From assembly GCF_001678945.1 (NCBI RefSeq), contig NZ_CP015124.1, positions 2,270,001 to 2,334,000 of the forward strand: a stretch of DNA of 64,000 bases, read 5' to 3'. The notes beneath the pieces were generated by a model. It searched no databases. It was not told the origin of the DNA and saw nothing but the letters and a program-made list of their open reading frames with translations. Positions 1 through 9,815 of this stretch are shown here, one piece after another. Position 1 is the stretch's first letter. Every line of letters begins with the position of its first letter. Both the position numbers and the translations under genes were made by a program. Origin of the DNA: Phaeobacter gallaeciensis (lineage in GTDB: Bacteria > Pseudomonadota > Alphaproteobacteria > Rhodobacterales > Rhodobacteraceae).

Positions 1-3000
1 ATACGGCGCTTGCCTCCTGCAGCAGTTCCCCTTGGTCCTCGCATCCCGCCAGCAGCGCCCGGGCCAGATCCGGCCAGCGGTCCTCTGGCTGTGCGGGCAG
101 ATGTTCCAGCAGCAAGTGCAGGTTGGTGCCGCGCGCCTTGGCAGCCTCCTCGTCCAGACCCTGATCGCCAGGCAGCGCCTTGGCGCCGCCCAGATCCGAT
201 GGGCTGAGCGTCGGTTCCGGTGCGACATAGGCCGGGGCAGGCTGTGTAAAGACCTGTGGCAGGGTCACTTTCTTTGGCTCGGGGGCGTCGTGGGCGACAA
301 ACTCCAGCCCGTCCCAATCGCCATGCTGTAGCCGCAGTCCCGGCCCACCGGGCAGGTCGGCTTCGGCAGCGCCGCCGTCATTCAGAGCCCGTTCGACCAT
401 CTGGTACCAGCTGTCACCCTCTTTCGACAGCTCCCCGGCGGTCGCAACGATCAGCCACTTCTCTGCCCGCGTTAGCGCCACATACAATAGGCGCAGTCTT
501 TCGTTCTGCTGTTTCTCCTGCGCGGCCTCGCGCGCGGTGAGCATGGCGGCGGGCATCTGGTCCTTGGGCACGCGCCACAGCGGCGCGCCTTCGGCCACGA
601 TGATCTCGGCATCGCTGGGCGGCTTGCGTTTGGCGGTATCTGGCAGGATCACGATCGGCGCCTCCAGCCCCTTGGAGCCATGCACCGACATCACCCGGAT
701 CATATCCCCGGCGGCGCCCATCTGGCGCTTGATCTCAAGATCGTCGGTCTGCATCCAGACAAGAAACCCGGTAAGGCTGGGAATATCGGTGCGTTCATAG
801 GCCAGCGCTTGCGACAGGAGCGCGTTGATGCCGTCCTCTGCCTCTGGGCCAAGGCGGCCCAGCAGGCGCTGGCGGCCCCTGTGACGGGTCAGGATCCGCT
901 CGATCAGATCATAGGGGCGCAGAAAATCGGTCTGGCTGCGCAGATCGTCGATCACCTGCATCGTTTCGGGGAATTCCGCCGCCCGTTCGCGCAGCGCCGC
1001 CCACAGATGGCTGCCGCCTTTGCGCCGGTGGGCAAGGTCGAACAGCATCTGTTCCGACCAGCCAAAAAGCGGTGATTTCAGCGCGGCGGCCAGCGACAGG
1101 CTGTCCTCGGGCGTCGCCAGAAACGACAAAAGCGCGGCGATATCCTTGACCGCCAGTTCGGCACCCACCTTCAGCCGGTCGGCACCGGCGATGGGCAGGC
1201 GGGCGGCCTTGCAGGCGCGGATGATTTCGGAAAACAGCTCGGACCGGCGCTGCACCAAGATCAGGAAATCCCCGGCATGTACCGGGCGGCGCTGGAATGT
1301 ACCGCGGGTGGGGCCGTCCTCGGGGATGGTGACCTTGTCGTCGATCATCCGCTTGATCTCGCGGGCGATGCGTTCGGCCAGGATCACCGTATGATGACGG
1401 GCGCCGGGCCGGTCCACCGGGTCGGTCCAGTCGCGGTCTTCCTCATCATCCAGCTTTTCCACCGCAGGCCAGAGGTCCACGCGCCCCGGCAGATCGGATT
1501 TAAAGGCACGGTGCAACGCGTCCTTGTGAAAGCCGGCGCGGGGGCTGTCCTTGAAAACCAGATCGACCAGCCGCAGGATCGCCGCAGAGGAGCGGAAGGA
1601 AAATTCCAGCGCCGCATTCTGAAGCGCCGCGCCGGTTTCGGCCAGTCGGCGGCCGAATTCTTCCTGCATGCGGTCAAAGGCATCCGGGTCGGCGCCCTGA
1701 AAGGAATAGATCGACTGTTTCTTGTCGCCGACCACAAAGATCGTGCGCTCCACATCCGATCGCGCGCCGATCCCTGATGTGAACTCCTGCGCCAGTTTTT
1801 CGATCACGTCCCATTGCACCGGGCTGGTGTCCTGCGCTTCGTCCACCAGGATATGATCAATGCCGCCATCCAGCCGATAGAGCACCCAGGCCGCCACCGC
1901 CGGATCGTTCAGCAGCAGCCGCGCCTTGAGGATCAGATCATCAAAGTCGAGCCAGCCGCGCAGCTGTTTGCGCCGCTCGTATTCCGGCAGGAACACGGAG
2001 GCAAAGGCGTGCAGGTCCTCGGATTTCTGCGCCGCTGCCAGCGCCAGCCGTTTGGCACGGGCGTCCTCGACCCGCAGCATGAAAGGCTCCAGCCGATCCA
2101 TCAGATCGGGGTTGTCCTTTTGCAGCTTCTTGGTCGGAAAGCTGCCGACCTTGGCCGTAAAGGGCGCCTTGGCGCTGGCGCCAGTCAGGAAAACCGACTC
2201 TAACACAGGCAAATCGGCCATTTTCGGCGTGGCGATCCCGGCGAGTTTCGCGGCAGCTTTCTGATCGTTGGTGCCGCCGGTTGCCAGCATATCGCGGGTG
2301 CGGCTCAGCAGCTCATCTTCTCCACCCAGGAACACCAACCCCTCCAGCGCGGCTGCGTCAAACCCTTCGGGCAGGTCGAACAGTTTCAGCAGACCCGCGC
2401 GATCCAGAGGCTGGGCAAATTCGGCGCGGCGCTGGCAGATGGCAGCGGTCAGATCGTCAAAATCGCTGCCTGCAACATGCCGGGCCAGCGCCTCGACCAG
2501 ATGCGCCTCCGGGCCGTTGGCGATATCCTCGACGATTTCAGCGCGCAACAGTGTGGCGGCGCGGTCTTCCATTTCGGCGAATTGCGGGCTGACGCCAGCC
2601 TCCAGCGGGAAACGCCGCAACAGCGAGGAACAGAAAGAGTGGATCGTCTGGATCTTGAGGCCACCCGGCGTTTCAATCGCGCGGGCAAAGAGCGTGCGCG
2701 CCTGCGCCAGCCCCTCGCCCCGGGCCACGTCGCCTGCGCCCAGATCCTCCAGCGCTGCGCTGAGGCTGTCATCGCCCAGCATCGCCCATTCACCCAGCCG
2801 CTGGAACAGCCGGTTCTGCATCTCGCTGGCGGCGGCCTTGGTATAGGTCAGGCACAGGATGTGCTGCGGCTGCACGCCTTTCAGCAACAGCCGCGCCACC
2901 CGGTCGGTCAGCACCTTGGTCTTGCCCGATCCGGCATTGGCCGCCAGCCAAGTCGAGGCATCGGGCCGCGCGGCGCGAAACTGCGCCTCAGATGCTGCAT

Positions 3001-3016
3001 CGCGGGGGGCGGTCAT
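1..3016 (-). CDS. addA: AddA, helicase-nuclease subunit of the double-strand-break repair complex (3' end outside window)
   Basis: This is the UvrD-type helicase and nuclease subunit of AddAB, which unwinds and resects double-strand breaks to load RecA. The start is an ATG at 3016 that overlaps the addB stop as ATGA, so the two are translationally coupled. The N-terminus has a Walker A motif AANAGSGKT at residues 25-33, followed by the superfamily I motif CLTYTKAAA. About 1005 codons are visible and the frame is open to the left edge. The family is usually about 1120-1180 residues, so the C-terminal PD-(D/E)xK nuclease part is probably mostly outside the window. It is the last gene seen in the divL-tsaE-amgK-murU-addB-addA operon. 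Helicase identity is clear from motifs and from addB next to it. Confidence 0.95.
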   Translation of the reverse strand, partial: MTAPRDAASEAQFRAARPDASTWLAANAGSGKTKVLTDRVARLLLKGVQPQHILCLTYTKAAASEMQNRLFQRLGEWAMLGDDSLSAALEDLGAGDVARGEGLAQARTLFARAIETPGGLKIQTIHSFCSSLLRRFPLEAGVSPQFAEMEDRAATLLRAEIVEDIANGPEAHLVEALARHVAGSDFDDLTAAICQRRAEFAQPLDRAGLLKLFDLPEGFDAAALEGLVFLGGEDELLSRTRDMLATGGTNDQKAAAKLAGIATPKMADLPVLESVFLTGASAKAPFTAKVGSFPTKKLQKDNPDLMDRLEPFMLRVEDARAKRLALAAAQKSEDLHAFASVFLPEYERRKQLRGWLDFDDLILKARLLLNDPAVAAWVLYRLDGGIDHILVDEAQDTSPVQWDVIEKLAQEFTSGIGARSDVERTIFVVGDKKQSIYSFQGADPDAFDRMQEEFGRRLAETGAALQNAALEFSFRSSAAILRLVDLVFKDSPRAGFHKDALHRAFKSDLPGRVDLWPAVEKLDDEEDRDWTDPVDRPGARHHTVILAERIAREIKRMIDDKVTIPEDGPTRGTFQRRPVHAGDFLILVQRRSELFSEIIRACKAARLPIAGADRLKVGAELAVKDIAALLSFLATPEDSLSLAAALKSPLFGWSEQMLFDLAHRRKGGSHLWAALRERAAEFPETMQVIDDLRSQTDFLRPYDLIERILTRHRGRQRLLGRLGPEAEDGINALLSQALAYERTDIPSLTGFLVWMQTDDLEIKRQMGAAGDMIRVMSVHGSKGLEAPIVILPDTAKRKPPSDAEIIVAEGAPLWRVPKDQMPAAMLTAREAAQEKQQNERLRLLYVALTRAEKWLIVATAGELSKEGDSWYQMVERALNDGGAAEADLPGGPGLRLQHGDWDGLEFVAHDAPEPKKVTLPQVFTQPAPAYVAPEPTLSPSDLGGAKALPGDQGLDEEAAKARGTNLHLLLEHLPAQPEDRWPDLARALLAGCEDQGELLQEASAV

Positions 3017-5955
3017 GTCAGATCCTCCGGCTTTGGCATGTCGCTGCGGTCCCATTCGCCAAAGCGCGCCAGATGATCGTAGTCGCCGGCAAAATCGTCC
3101 CGGTGCACCATGCGACGGCTGCTATAGCCCTGTTCGGGGTCGAAATAGGCTTCGATCAGTTTCTTCAGCTCAGCCCAGACCTTGGCCGGGGGTTCATCCG
3201 CCAGCGGCGCGGGCACTTCCTTGATCGGGGATTTCAGGCCGATGAAGGTCGCGCGCTCGACCCGCGCGGCGCCGTAGTCTTCAAAGGCGCCCTGTTCGGC
3301 CATGGCGGCCTCGATCAGCAGCTGTTTGTCAAAGGCGCGCTGTTGTTTGTCGGTCGGTGGATCGCCGGTTTTGTAGTCAAAGATATGCAGGCAACCGCGT
3401 TCATCGACGTCGATCCGGTCGGCCTGTCCGGTGATCTGGAAATCGAGCGGCGCAAGGCGAACTCCTCCGCTGATTTCGAACCCCGAAGGGCGCGCAGCGG
3501 CGCGGCGGGTCTGCTCACCCGCGACAAAGCTTTCGGCGATACGGGCGATCCTCGCCAGCCACAGGCTGCGGGCAACGGGCCAGGGGACCTCTGCCTGCAA
3601 CTGGCTGCGGGTGCGCGCGATCAGCTCTTCCGGGGTCAGCAGCTCCGGGTTGTCGCGGCTATCGCGGATATAATCCTCAAACACCTTGTGCACCACGATC
3701 CCGCGCAACAGCGCATCGGGTTCCCGCATCAACGGGTTCAGCGGTTTCAGGCGCAGCACATGTTTGGCGTAAACCGCATAAGGATCGCGGATCAGGCGCG
3801 GGATTTCCGTGACTGACAGCTGTCGCGGACGGGCGGCAACTGGCGGGCGCGGGGCAGGGCGGCTGGCAGGTTCGCTTGGCAGCGGGACCTCCAGCGCCGT
3901 TGACCAATCCAGCCATGTCTGCCCGCGTGCGCGCATTGCCTCCAGCGCGGCGCGCCCGCCTTGTTCCGGCAGGCCGCGCAACAGGTTCATCATCCGGTTG
4001 AGCCAGCGCGAGGGTACGGTATCTGCCTCTTCCGAGCGTTTGGCACGGGTCAACCAGACCTCAGGCGCGGCCACGGCCTGCTGGAAGTCATGCGCAGAGA
4101 GACCGATGCGGCGTTCGGGCAGCAACAGCCCGGCCTGATTGCGCAACTGGCGGTTCAGCCAGGGATCGGGGCTGGCGGCCTCGGGCCAGCTACCCTCGTT
4201 GATGCCGGCCAGAATGACCAGATCGGCGCCTTGAACACGGGCCTCTAGCGTACCCCAGATCATGATCGACCCATAAGGCGCGTCGCGGTCGCGCACCTCT
4301 TCCTGCGCCAGCAGCGCGCCCAGAAGATCGGCAAAGTCGCGGGCGCTCATCTCGCCGCCGAATTGCGCGTTCTCTTCCAGATCGGTGATCACCTTCAGCG
4401 CCTTCTGGCCGGCTTTCTTGTCCCAGAGCGTGCCGCTGCCGCCCAGCTGACTGCCAGAGGCAATGCCTTCGGCGCGGGCGCGCAGGCGGGTGATCCAATC
4501 CGTCAGGGACAGGTTGCCCGGGGTGACCTGATCGGCAAATTGTGTCGTCAGCCAGTCGACCCAGCCGGGGATCAGATCGCGCGTGGTGCCAAAGGCGGCA
4601 AAACTGTCTGCATCGGGGAAGGGCGGGCCATTGCGGCGCAGCTCGAGTTCGAAATCGCGGGTATGGCGCAGGTGTTCGCCGCGCGCAGCCTCTGGCCCGT
4701 CATGGGTCAGCGGGTGTTTCAGCAGCGTCAGCAGCATGTCCGGCGTCAGCACGTGGCAGAACAGCTCGGCCACGTGGCGCAGGAAACGGCCCGGCGGAGA
4801 CAGTTGCAGCGGCTGACCGGCGGAATCATCCGGCAGGATGTCCCAGCGGTCCAGCGCCGCCGACACCTGCCGCGTCAGCATCCGGTCGGGGGTGATCAGC
4901 GCCGCGGTCTGGCCATCCTCGGCGGCCTGCCGCAGACGCAAAGCGATGGTGAGCGCCTCGGATCTGGGGCTTGGCGCTTCGACAAGGGTGATGGTCTCGG
5001 CAGCGCGGTCGATATCGGTCAGCTGCGGTCCTTCGCTCATCCAGGCGTCGGTGACGGGGGCAGGGCGCAGCGCCAGCGACACCAGCCGGTTGCGGGCCGG
5101 AAACGGTGGGGTTTCATCTGTCCAGGGTTCAACATCACGCGGCGTGAGCTCCAGATCCTTCATCAGCCGGTAGAACCGGTATTGCGGGTGGTCTTCGGAG
5201 ATCAGCGGATCATCAAGGCCGGACCAGACGTGATCGGGCTGGTCGAAATCGAACCCCGGCAGGATCACCGCGCCCTGCGGCAGGCGGGCGATGGCTTCCA
5301 TCAGCATCAGCGTGGTACCGCGCGAGCCGGTGGAGCCGGCCAGGATCACCGGGTGTTGCGGCGGTGCGCTCTGCCACTGGTCGATCAGGTTCAGAACCAC
5401 CTGCCGCTGGCGGGCTTCCTTGTCCATGGCATCGTCGTGGCGGTCGACAAAATCATCTGCGATCCCGATGAAGGCCTGCGCGCGCGCCCAATGCCCGGAC
5501 ATGTCCGAGACATCAAGATTGCGGATGGTGTCGGTGCTGACGCCTTCGCCCTGCATTTCGTCGATCAACGCCGCCAGACTGTCGGAGAGATCGAAAAGCG
5601 AGGCCCGCGCGGCAAGATCCGGCTGCGCGTCCAGCAGTTTCGCGATCAGCTGCGACAGCTCCAACCGGCGCCTGAGCGAGGGCAGAGCAGGTGGCAGGCC
5701 GTGCAGGGTGGCGCGCTGTGCCAGATCGGTCAGCAGCGACAGGCGTGGCAGCAGCAGGGTGGGACCTGCGTCAAACAGATCGCGCACCCGGCGCTGCATG
5801 CGGGCGGTGTTGACGATCACCTCGGCGCGGGCCAGCGCCTCGGGCGGGAGGCCAGCGCTGCGCGCGATTAGGCCGTTCACTAGCGCCCGCGGGAAATCGA
5901 CACCGCAGGGCAGGGCGAACAGGCGCGGTTTGTCCTGTGGTTCAAACATCGTCAT
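3013..5955 (-). CDS. addB: AddB, nuclease subunit of the AddAB double-strand-break repair complex
   Basis: A 980-residue AddB partner of AddA. The inactivated helicase-like body contains the segment LAGINEGSWPE typical of the family. The C-terminus has a PD-(D/E)xK nuclease core with GQADRID, then IFDYKTG and a downstream Gln-rich helix (KQQRAFDKQ). I see no cysteine cluster of the kind that forms the iron-sulfur staple in Firmicutes AddB. The start at 5955 (MTMFEPQ) is preferred because a GGAG lies upstream and it gives a 14-bp overlap with murU; a second ATG two codons later is possible. Its stop overlaps the addA start, which fits a stoichiometric complex. Confidence 0.95.
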   Translation of the reverse strand: MTMFEPQDKPRLFALPCGVDFPRALVNGLIARSAGLPPEALARAEVIVNTARMQRRVRDLFDAGPTLLLPRLSLLTDLAQRATLHGLPPALPSLRRRLELSQLIAKLLDAQPDLAARASLFDLSDSLAALIDEMQGEGVSTDTIRNLDVSDMSGHWARAQAFIGIADDFVDRHDDAMDKEARQRQVVLNLIDQWQSAPPQHPVILAGSTGSRGTTLMLMEAIARLPQGAVILPGFDFDQPDHVWSGLDDPLISEDHPQYRFYRLMKDLELTPRDVEPWTDETPPFPARNRLVSLALRPAPVTDAWMSEGPQLTDIDRAAETITLVEAPSPRSEALTIALRLRQAAEDGQTAALITPDRMLTRQVSAALDRWDILPDDSAGQPLQLSPPGRFLRHVAELFCHVLTPDMLLTLLKHPLTHDGPEAARGEHLRHTRDFELELRRNGPPFPDADSFAAFGTTRDLIPGWVDWLTTQFADQVTPGNLSLTDWITRLRARAEGIASGSQLGGSGTLWDKKAGQKALKVITDLEENAQFGGEMSARDFADLLGALLAQEEVRDRDAPYGSIMIWGTLEARVQGADLVILAGINEGSWPEAASPDPWLNRQLRNQAGLLLPERRIGLSAHDFQQAVAAPEVWLTRAKRSEEADTVPSRWLNRMMNLLRGLPEQGGRAALEAMRARGQTWLDWSTALEVPLPSEPASRPAPRPPVAARPRQLSVTEIPRLIRDPYAVYAKHVLRLKPLNPLMREPDALLRGIVVHKVFEDYIRDSRDNPELLTPEELIARTRSQLQAEVPWPVARSLWLARIARIAESFVAGEQTRRAAARPSGFEISGGVRLAPLDFQITGQADRIDVDERGCLHIFDYKTGDPPTDKQQRAFDKQLLIEAAMAEQGAFEDYGAARVERATFIGLKSPIKEVPAPLADEPPAKVWAELKKLIEAYFDPEQGYSSRRMVHRDDFAGDYDHLARFGEWDRSDMPKPEDLT

Positions 5956-6637
5956 GTGCCAGCAATTGCTCCGCCAGGGTGATGCCTTCGGGGTGGCCCA
6001 CATCGCACCAGTGGCCGGGATATTCGAGGGCGTACAGCCGTTTTTCCTCGATCATCGGGTTCCATAGCAGGCGGGTGGAAAAGGCGGCCTCGTTGATGCT
6101 CTGCAATCCGTCTGTCTTGAGGATCTGCACACCGCCCCAGACCAGATCGCCGCCCCATGAAATGCGCCCCGCCGCGTCGGCCGAGAAATCACCGCCGCCC
6201 TTCCGCCCCACAGCGCGCGCCAGCGGTACGCAGAGCATGAGGCCGTCCATCTGCGCGGGATCCCAAGCCGCGCGCAGCATTTCAAAGGGGTTCGGCCCAG
6301 CCCAGATCGCATCGGAGTTTGAGGTGTAAACGGGACCATCACCCAGAAGGGGCAGCGCATGGCGCAGACCGCCGCCGGTATCCAGGATCTCCGGCTGTTC
6401 GTTGCTGATCAGAACGCCCTGCGATTTCAGGTGCTCCTGCAGGATCTCTGCCTTGTAATGGGTGTTGACCACGATCCGCGCGGGCTGCACCGCGTGGGCC
6501 AGATCCAGCGTGTGGTCGATCAGGGGCCGCCCGGCAACCGGGATCATCGGTTTCGGCAGATTCCGGGTCAGCGCCTTCATCCGGGTGCCAAAGCCGGCCG
6601 CGTAGATCATTACTGCTTCGGGGGATAGCGCCGCCAT
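5942..6637 (-). CDS. murU: MurU-type N-acetylmuramate-1-phosphate uridylyltransferase
   Basis: A 231-residue nucleotidyltransferase with the signature AAGFGTRMKALT at residues 13-24, NLPKPMIPVAGRP just after it, and an LxTGGG-type segment (DTGGG). In known systems MurU converts MurNAc-1-phosphate to UDP-MurNAc in the fosfomycin-resistant peptidoglycan recycling route. The sugar-1-phosphate partner enzyme AmgK is encoded immediately upstream and the two overlap by one base (TAATG). The pairing with AmgK separates it from generic glucose- or mannose-1-phosphate nucleotidyltransferases, though substrate specificity is inferred. It also overlaps addB by 14 bases. Confidence 0.88.
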   Translation of the reverse strand: MAALSPEAVMIYAAGFGTRMKALTRNLPKPMIPVAGRPLIDHTLDLAHAVQPARIVVNTHYKAEILQEHLKSQGVLISNEQPEILDTGGGLRHALPLLGDGPVYTSNSDAIWAGPNPFEMLRAAWDPAQMDGLMLCVPLARAVGRKGGGDFSADAAGRISWGGDLVWGGVQILKTDGLQSINEAAFSTRLLWNPMIEEKRLYALEYPGHWCDVGHPEGITLAEQLLAHDDV

Positions 6638-7632
6638 TATCGCAGCCTGTCCAGGTTTTCGGGGCTGGGTGGGGGTAGATCACTGCGCAGCCAATCCGCC
6701 AGAGGCGCAAGGGCGGGGTGCTCCAACCCGCGCATGACATGGCCCCAGACGCGCGGGATCAGATCCAGATACTGCGGCTTGCCGCCTTCCTGCGACAGCC
6801 GCGCAAAAATGCCTAGGATACGCAGGTTTCGCTGCACGCCGATCACCGTATAGGCGGTGCGGAACCCGGAGGGATCGACACCGGTGACCTCAATGTAGTG
6901 ATCGATCATCTGCATCTCGACCCCGGCGGGCACATCGCGGCGGGCGTCCTGCAGGAGCGAGACCAGATCATAGGCCGGATGACCGGTGCGGGCGTCCTGA
7001 AAATCGATGACGCCGACGCGGGCGATCCCGTCCCGATCCGGCAGCCACAGCAGGTTCTGGGCATGAAAATCCCGGTGCACAAAGACGGCGTCGCCCTTGA
7101 CGCTGTGGCGCAGGATGTCTTCGAACTGATCTTCGAACCGGTTGGTCAGCACGCTGTCCTCCTGCCCGGTGATGCCGCTTCGGTAGGTTGTCATCACAAG
7201 GCTGGCCATTTCCGCCATGACACGCGGACCAAGCGGCTCCAGATCGGGCAGCGGCGCCTGATGCAGCGCAATCAGAAGATCGGTTGCGGCCCGGTAGAGG
7301 GACATTTCCTGACTGGGATCCTGTTCGATCACGCTGCTGAACAGCCCGTCGCCGAGGTCCTCAATCAGCAGGAAGCCGTGTTCTGAGTCCTCAGCCAGAA
7401 TTTCGGGCGCGCTGACGCCCTGCTCGTGCAGGTATTCGGCGATCTGAACGAAGGGGCGGATATCCTCGCCCTTCTCTGCCGGGGCATCCATCAGCACCGC
7501 AGAGCCGCCGTGTGGGCCGATCAGCCGTTCATAGCGGCGCATCGAGGCATCGCCGGCCAACGGGCGGCGTTCCCAGCTGCCGTATCCGGCGCCCGACAAA
7601 AAGGCGGAGATCAGCTCTGTTCGGTATGTCAT
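6637..7632 (-). CDS. amgK: AmgK-type N-acetylmuramate/N-acetylglucosamine kinase
   Basis: A 331-residue aminoglycoside-phosphotransferase-fold kinase. The catalytic Brenner motif HRDFHAQN is at residues 186-193 and the metal-binding DFQDA at 210-214. AmgK phosphorylates MurNAc or GlcNAc at the anomeric position for MurU, next downstream. The start chosen is ATG 7632, which overlaps the tsaE stop as ATGA; an in-frame extension upstream would run 10 codons into tsaE and lacks support. The gene order tsaE-amgK-murU is common in alphaproteobacteria and supports the call over other APH-fold kinases. Confidence 0.88.
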   Translation of the reverse strand: MTYRTELISAFLSGAGYGSWERRPLAGDASMRRYERLIGPHGGSAVLMDAPAEKGEDIRPFVQIAEYLHEQGVSAPEILAEDSEHGFLLIEDLGDGLFSSVIEQDPSQEMSLYRAATDLLIALHQAPLPDLEPLGPRVMAEMASLVMTTYRSGITGQEDSVLTNRFEDQFEDILRHSVKGDAVFVHRDFHAQNLLWLPDRDGIARVGVIDFQDARTGHPAYDLVSLLQDARRDVPAGVEMQMIDHYIEVTGVDPSGFRTAYTVIGVQRNLRILGIFARLSQEGGKPQYLDLIPRVWGHVMRGLEHPALAPLADWLRSDLPPPSPENLDRLR

Positions 7633-8105
7633 GAAAAAACTTGCTCCATCAGGGGCTGCCATCTGTCATCGCTCCACCGCAGGGTCAGCAGACGGGCATC
7701 TTCGCTATCGGGGTCCAGTGCAAATGTCAGGTGCAAAGCGTGCTGCGGCGCCAGCTCCTCCAGTCGGTCGGGCCATTCGACCAGGGTGATCGCGGTATCA
7801 AAGGCGGCGAGCAGCCCCAGTTCTTCGACCTCATCAAGCGACGACAGGCGGTAAAGATCCGCATGCCACAGCTCACCCGCCGGGACCTCGTAGGTCTGGA
7901 CCAACGTGAAGGTGGGAGAGGGGACATCTTCGGGGATGTCCTGCAACGACTGGATCAGGTGGCGGGCGAAATGCGTCTTGCCGGCGCCGATGGGACCTTC
8001 CAGAAGCAGGCAATCGCCCGGGCAGAGGGCCCCGGCGATTTTCTGTGCCAGATCAGCGGTATTTTCGGCCGAAGCCAGAGTGCAGGAATGAGGACTTTTG
8101 ATCAT
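7629..8105 (-). CDS. tsaE: TsaE, ATPase of the tRNA t6A threonylcarbamoyl-transfer complex
   Basis: A 158-residue P-loop protein of the TsaE/YjeE family, which works with TsaD and TsaB to make N6-threonylcarbamoyladenosine at position 37 of ANN-decoding tRNAs. The Walker A motif GPIGAGKT is at residues 37-44, followed by the family segments [18 protein letters not shown] and VEWPDRL. TsaD is encoded about 11 kb away in this window. It follows the divL-like gene by 74 bp and overlaps amgK by 4 bp. Confidence 0.96.
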   Translation of the reverse strand: MIKSPHSCTLASAENTADLAQKIAGALCPGDCLLLEGPIGAGKTHFARHLIQSLQDIPEDVPSPTFTLVQTYEVPAGELWHADLYRLSSLDEVEELGLLAAFDTAITLVEWPDRLEELAPQHALHLTFALDPDSEDARLLTLRWSDDRWQPLMEQVFS

Positions 8106-8179
8106 GGCGCCACAATGGCGTCAGGCGTCATGCGCTGCAAGCGGGATTGCCCCTGGGGTTGCCCGGCTTGCAGTCCTGT

Positions 8180-9727
8180 TCAGCTGTGATCAGAGATGGC
8201 AAAGCGTTCCTGTTCGGCGCAGGGCAGGCTGGTCTGCGGATTGCAGAAGCTGACCATGGTGGCGCCGTTCTGGATGCCGGTGACCTTGCACATCAGCGGC
8301 GTGCCGTCGCGCAGTTTCACATTTGCCCACCAGGGGTCGCGCGCATCGCTGGCTGCGACGAAATCGCGGATCTCTCCCCAAGCCGGTGTCGGGGCGCAGG
8401 TGTCCTGCCAGACGCGGCTGGCATCCATGATCGACACTTTGGCAAAGCTGGCGTCTGGGTCCATTTTCCACATCTGATGATAGGCGGCGTTGGAGAAAGT
8501 CATGCTGCCATCATTTGCAAAGACGGCGATGGCTTCGTCCATCTGGTCCATGATCGACTGGCCCATTTCCAGCTCAGAGCGGAACTGACGCGTCAGGGTC
8601 ACTTCGGCGGTGATGTCCTCGAACAGGAAGGCAATGGCACCATCGGGATGCGGGCGGCCAGAGACAGAATAGACCGAACCCGAGGGCAGCGACCATGTTT
8701 CCTTGTACCGGCCTTCAGCAGCGGCCTCGAGCAGGTCTTCGAACTGGTGGCGCCAGCTGGAGTAATTCTTGGGCTCGGGCATCATACGCTGGTCGCGCAG
8801 ACGGTCGAAAAAGCTCATCAGGTTGGGACGGGAGCTGAGGAAATCGGGCGGCAGCGCGGTCAGGTCGATCAGCACCGGATTGAACAGGACGAGCTGGCGG
8901 TTGCGATCAAAGATGGCCAGACCAATGGACAGCTGGGCAAAGGTTTTTGCCAGAGTCTGCACAAAGTTGCGCTGGGCGATTTCGGCATCCACCACCGCAT
9001 TCACATCGACAGCGTGACACAGCCAGCCGGCTTCGGTTTGAGTGGTCGAGATATTGTACCACAGCTGCTTGTTGCTGTCGGGCAGTGGGATGGAAATCCG
9101 TTCCGGTTTGCCGCTGGATTTGGGTTCTTCAAGATCGGTGAACAGGGGCACCGACACATCCACGTCGCGGCCGCGGATTTTATGGGTAAGGTTGTCATAG
9201 GCCAGGTTGGACCAGGTGATTGCGCCTTCATCCGATTGCAGCCAGACCGGATAAGGGGCCTGATGCACGGCTGCGCGCAGGGTGGTCAGTTCCTGATCCT
9301 GCGATCTGTTCTGCTCTTCCAGTGTCGAGCGGCGCAGCTGCACGCGGGTAATACCGTCGATCCATTCACAATGCGCTTCGCGGCTTTCGGCGGATTCGGT
9401 GCCCGACAGGACAAGGGGACCGACATCTTTCAGAAATCCGGGCGATTGCGGCAGGCCGGGGTAATTGCGCGCCAGCTGGTCGCGCAGCATGTTCCAGCTG
9501 AACGCCTCGGCGTGTTCGCCAATGAATTTGCGTGCGCCCGAGGACCAGCCGATCAGGTTGGTGTCGTCAAACAGGAAGACCGCATCAGTACGCCCGTCGC
9601 TGGACAGCAGATCCTGCTCCAGCGATTTGGAGCGCGCGCCGGGAGACAGCCACCACACGGCGGCCGCGGCTGTGGCGGCGCAGAGGGTTGCCAAGATTAG
9701 CCATTCGATTGAAACGATGTTCTGCAT
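8180..9727 (-). CDS. divL: DivL-like multi-PAS protein lacking a kinase domain
   Basis: A 515-residue membrane-anchored sensor-like protein. A single hydrophobic segment at residues 8-27 is followed by a cytoplasmic region with several PAS-like units: around residues 45-120, 145-230, 260-375 (ending in FLFEDITAE) and 385-490. The sequence stops right after the last PAS unit, so there is no DHp or HATPase domain. The position next to tsaE matches divL in Caulobacter, and the Rhodobacter capsulatus DivL is described as a PAS-only protein that affects CtrA phosphorylation and gene-transfer-agent production. The functional assignment here is inferred from synteny and architecture. A CtrA-type box lies 52 bp upstream of the start. 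Confidence 0.7.
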   Translation of the reverse strand: MQNIVSIEWLILATLCAATAAAAVWWLSPGARSKSLEQDLLSSDGRTDAVFLFDDTNLIGWSSGARKFIGEHAEAFSWNMLRDQLARNYPGLPQSPGFLKDVGPLVLSGTESAESREAHCEWIDGITRVQLRRSTLEEQNRSQDQELTTLRAAVHQAPYPVWLQSDEGAITWSNLAYDNLTHKIRGRDVDVSVPLFTDLEEPKSSGKPERISIPLPDSNKQLWYNISTTQTEAGWLCHAVDVNAVVDAEIAQRNFVQTLAKTFAQLSIGLAIFDRNRQLVLFNPVLIDLTALPPDFLSSRPNLMSFFDRLRDQRMMPEPKNYSSWRHQFEDLLEAAAEGRYKETWSLPSGSVYSVSGRPHPDGAIAFLFEDITAEVTLTRQFRSELEMGQSIMDQMDEAIAVFANDGSMTFSNAAYHQMWKMDPDASFAKVSIMDASRVWQDTCAPTPAWGEIRDFVAASDARDPWWANVKLRDGTPLMCKVTGIQNGATMVSFCNPQTSLPCAEQERFAISDHS

Positions 9728-9778
9728 GTTGTCCTGCCTTGCTCGCGTATCGCTTTATCAATGGTTGCTTAAAAATGG

Positions 9779-9793
9779 TTAAATGAAGTTTAA
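9779..9793. promoter_or_regulatory. CtrA-type box upstream of the divL-like gene
   Basis: A perfect TTAA-N7-TTAA match, the CtrA consensus of alphaproteobacteria, in the intergenic space between the divL-like gene (start 9727) and regB (stop 9816). Two more TTAA tetramers lie at 9769-9772 and 9815-9818, in an AT-rich patch in otherwise GC-rich DNA. The position would suit control of the divL-like promoter. The match is seen; binding is inferred. Confidence 0.5.
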
Positions 9794-9815
9794 TTGGTTG
9801 CTAAAAAGTGAACAG

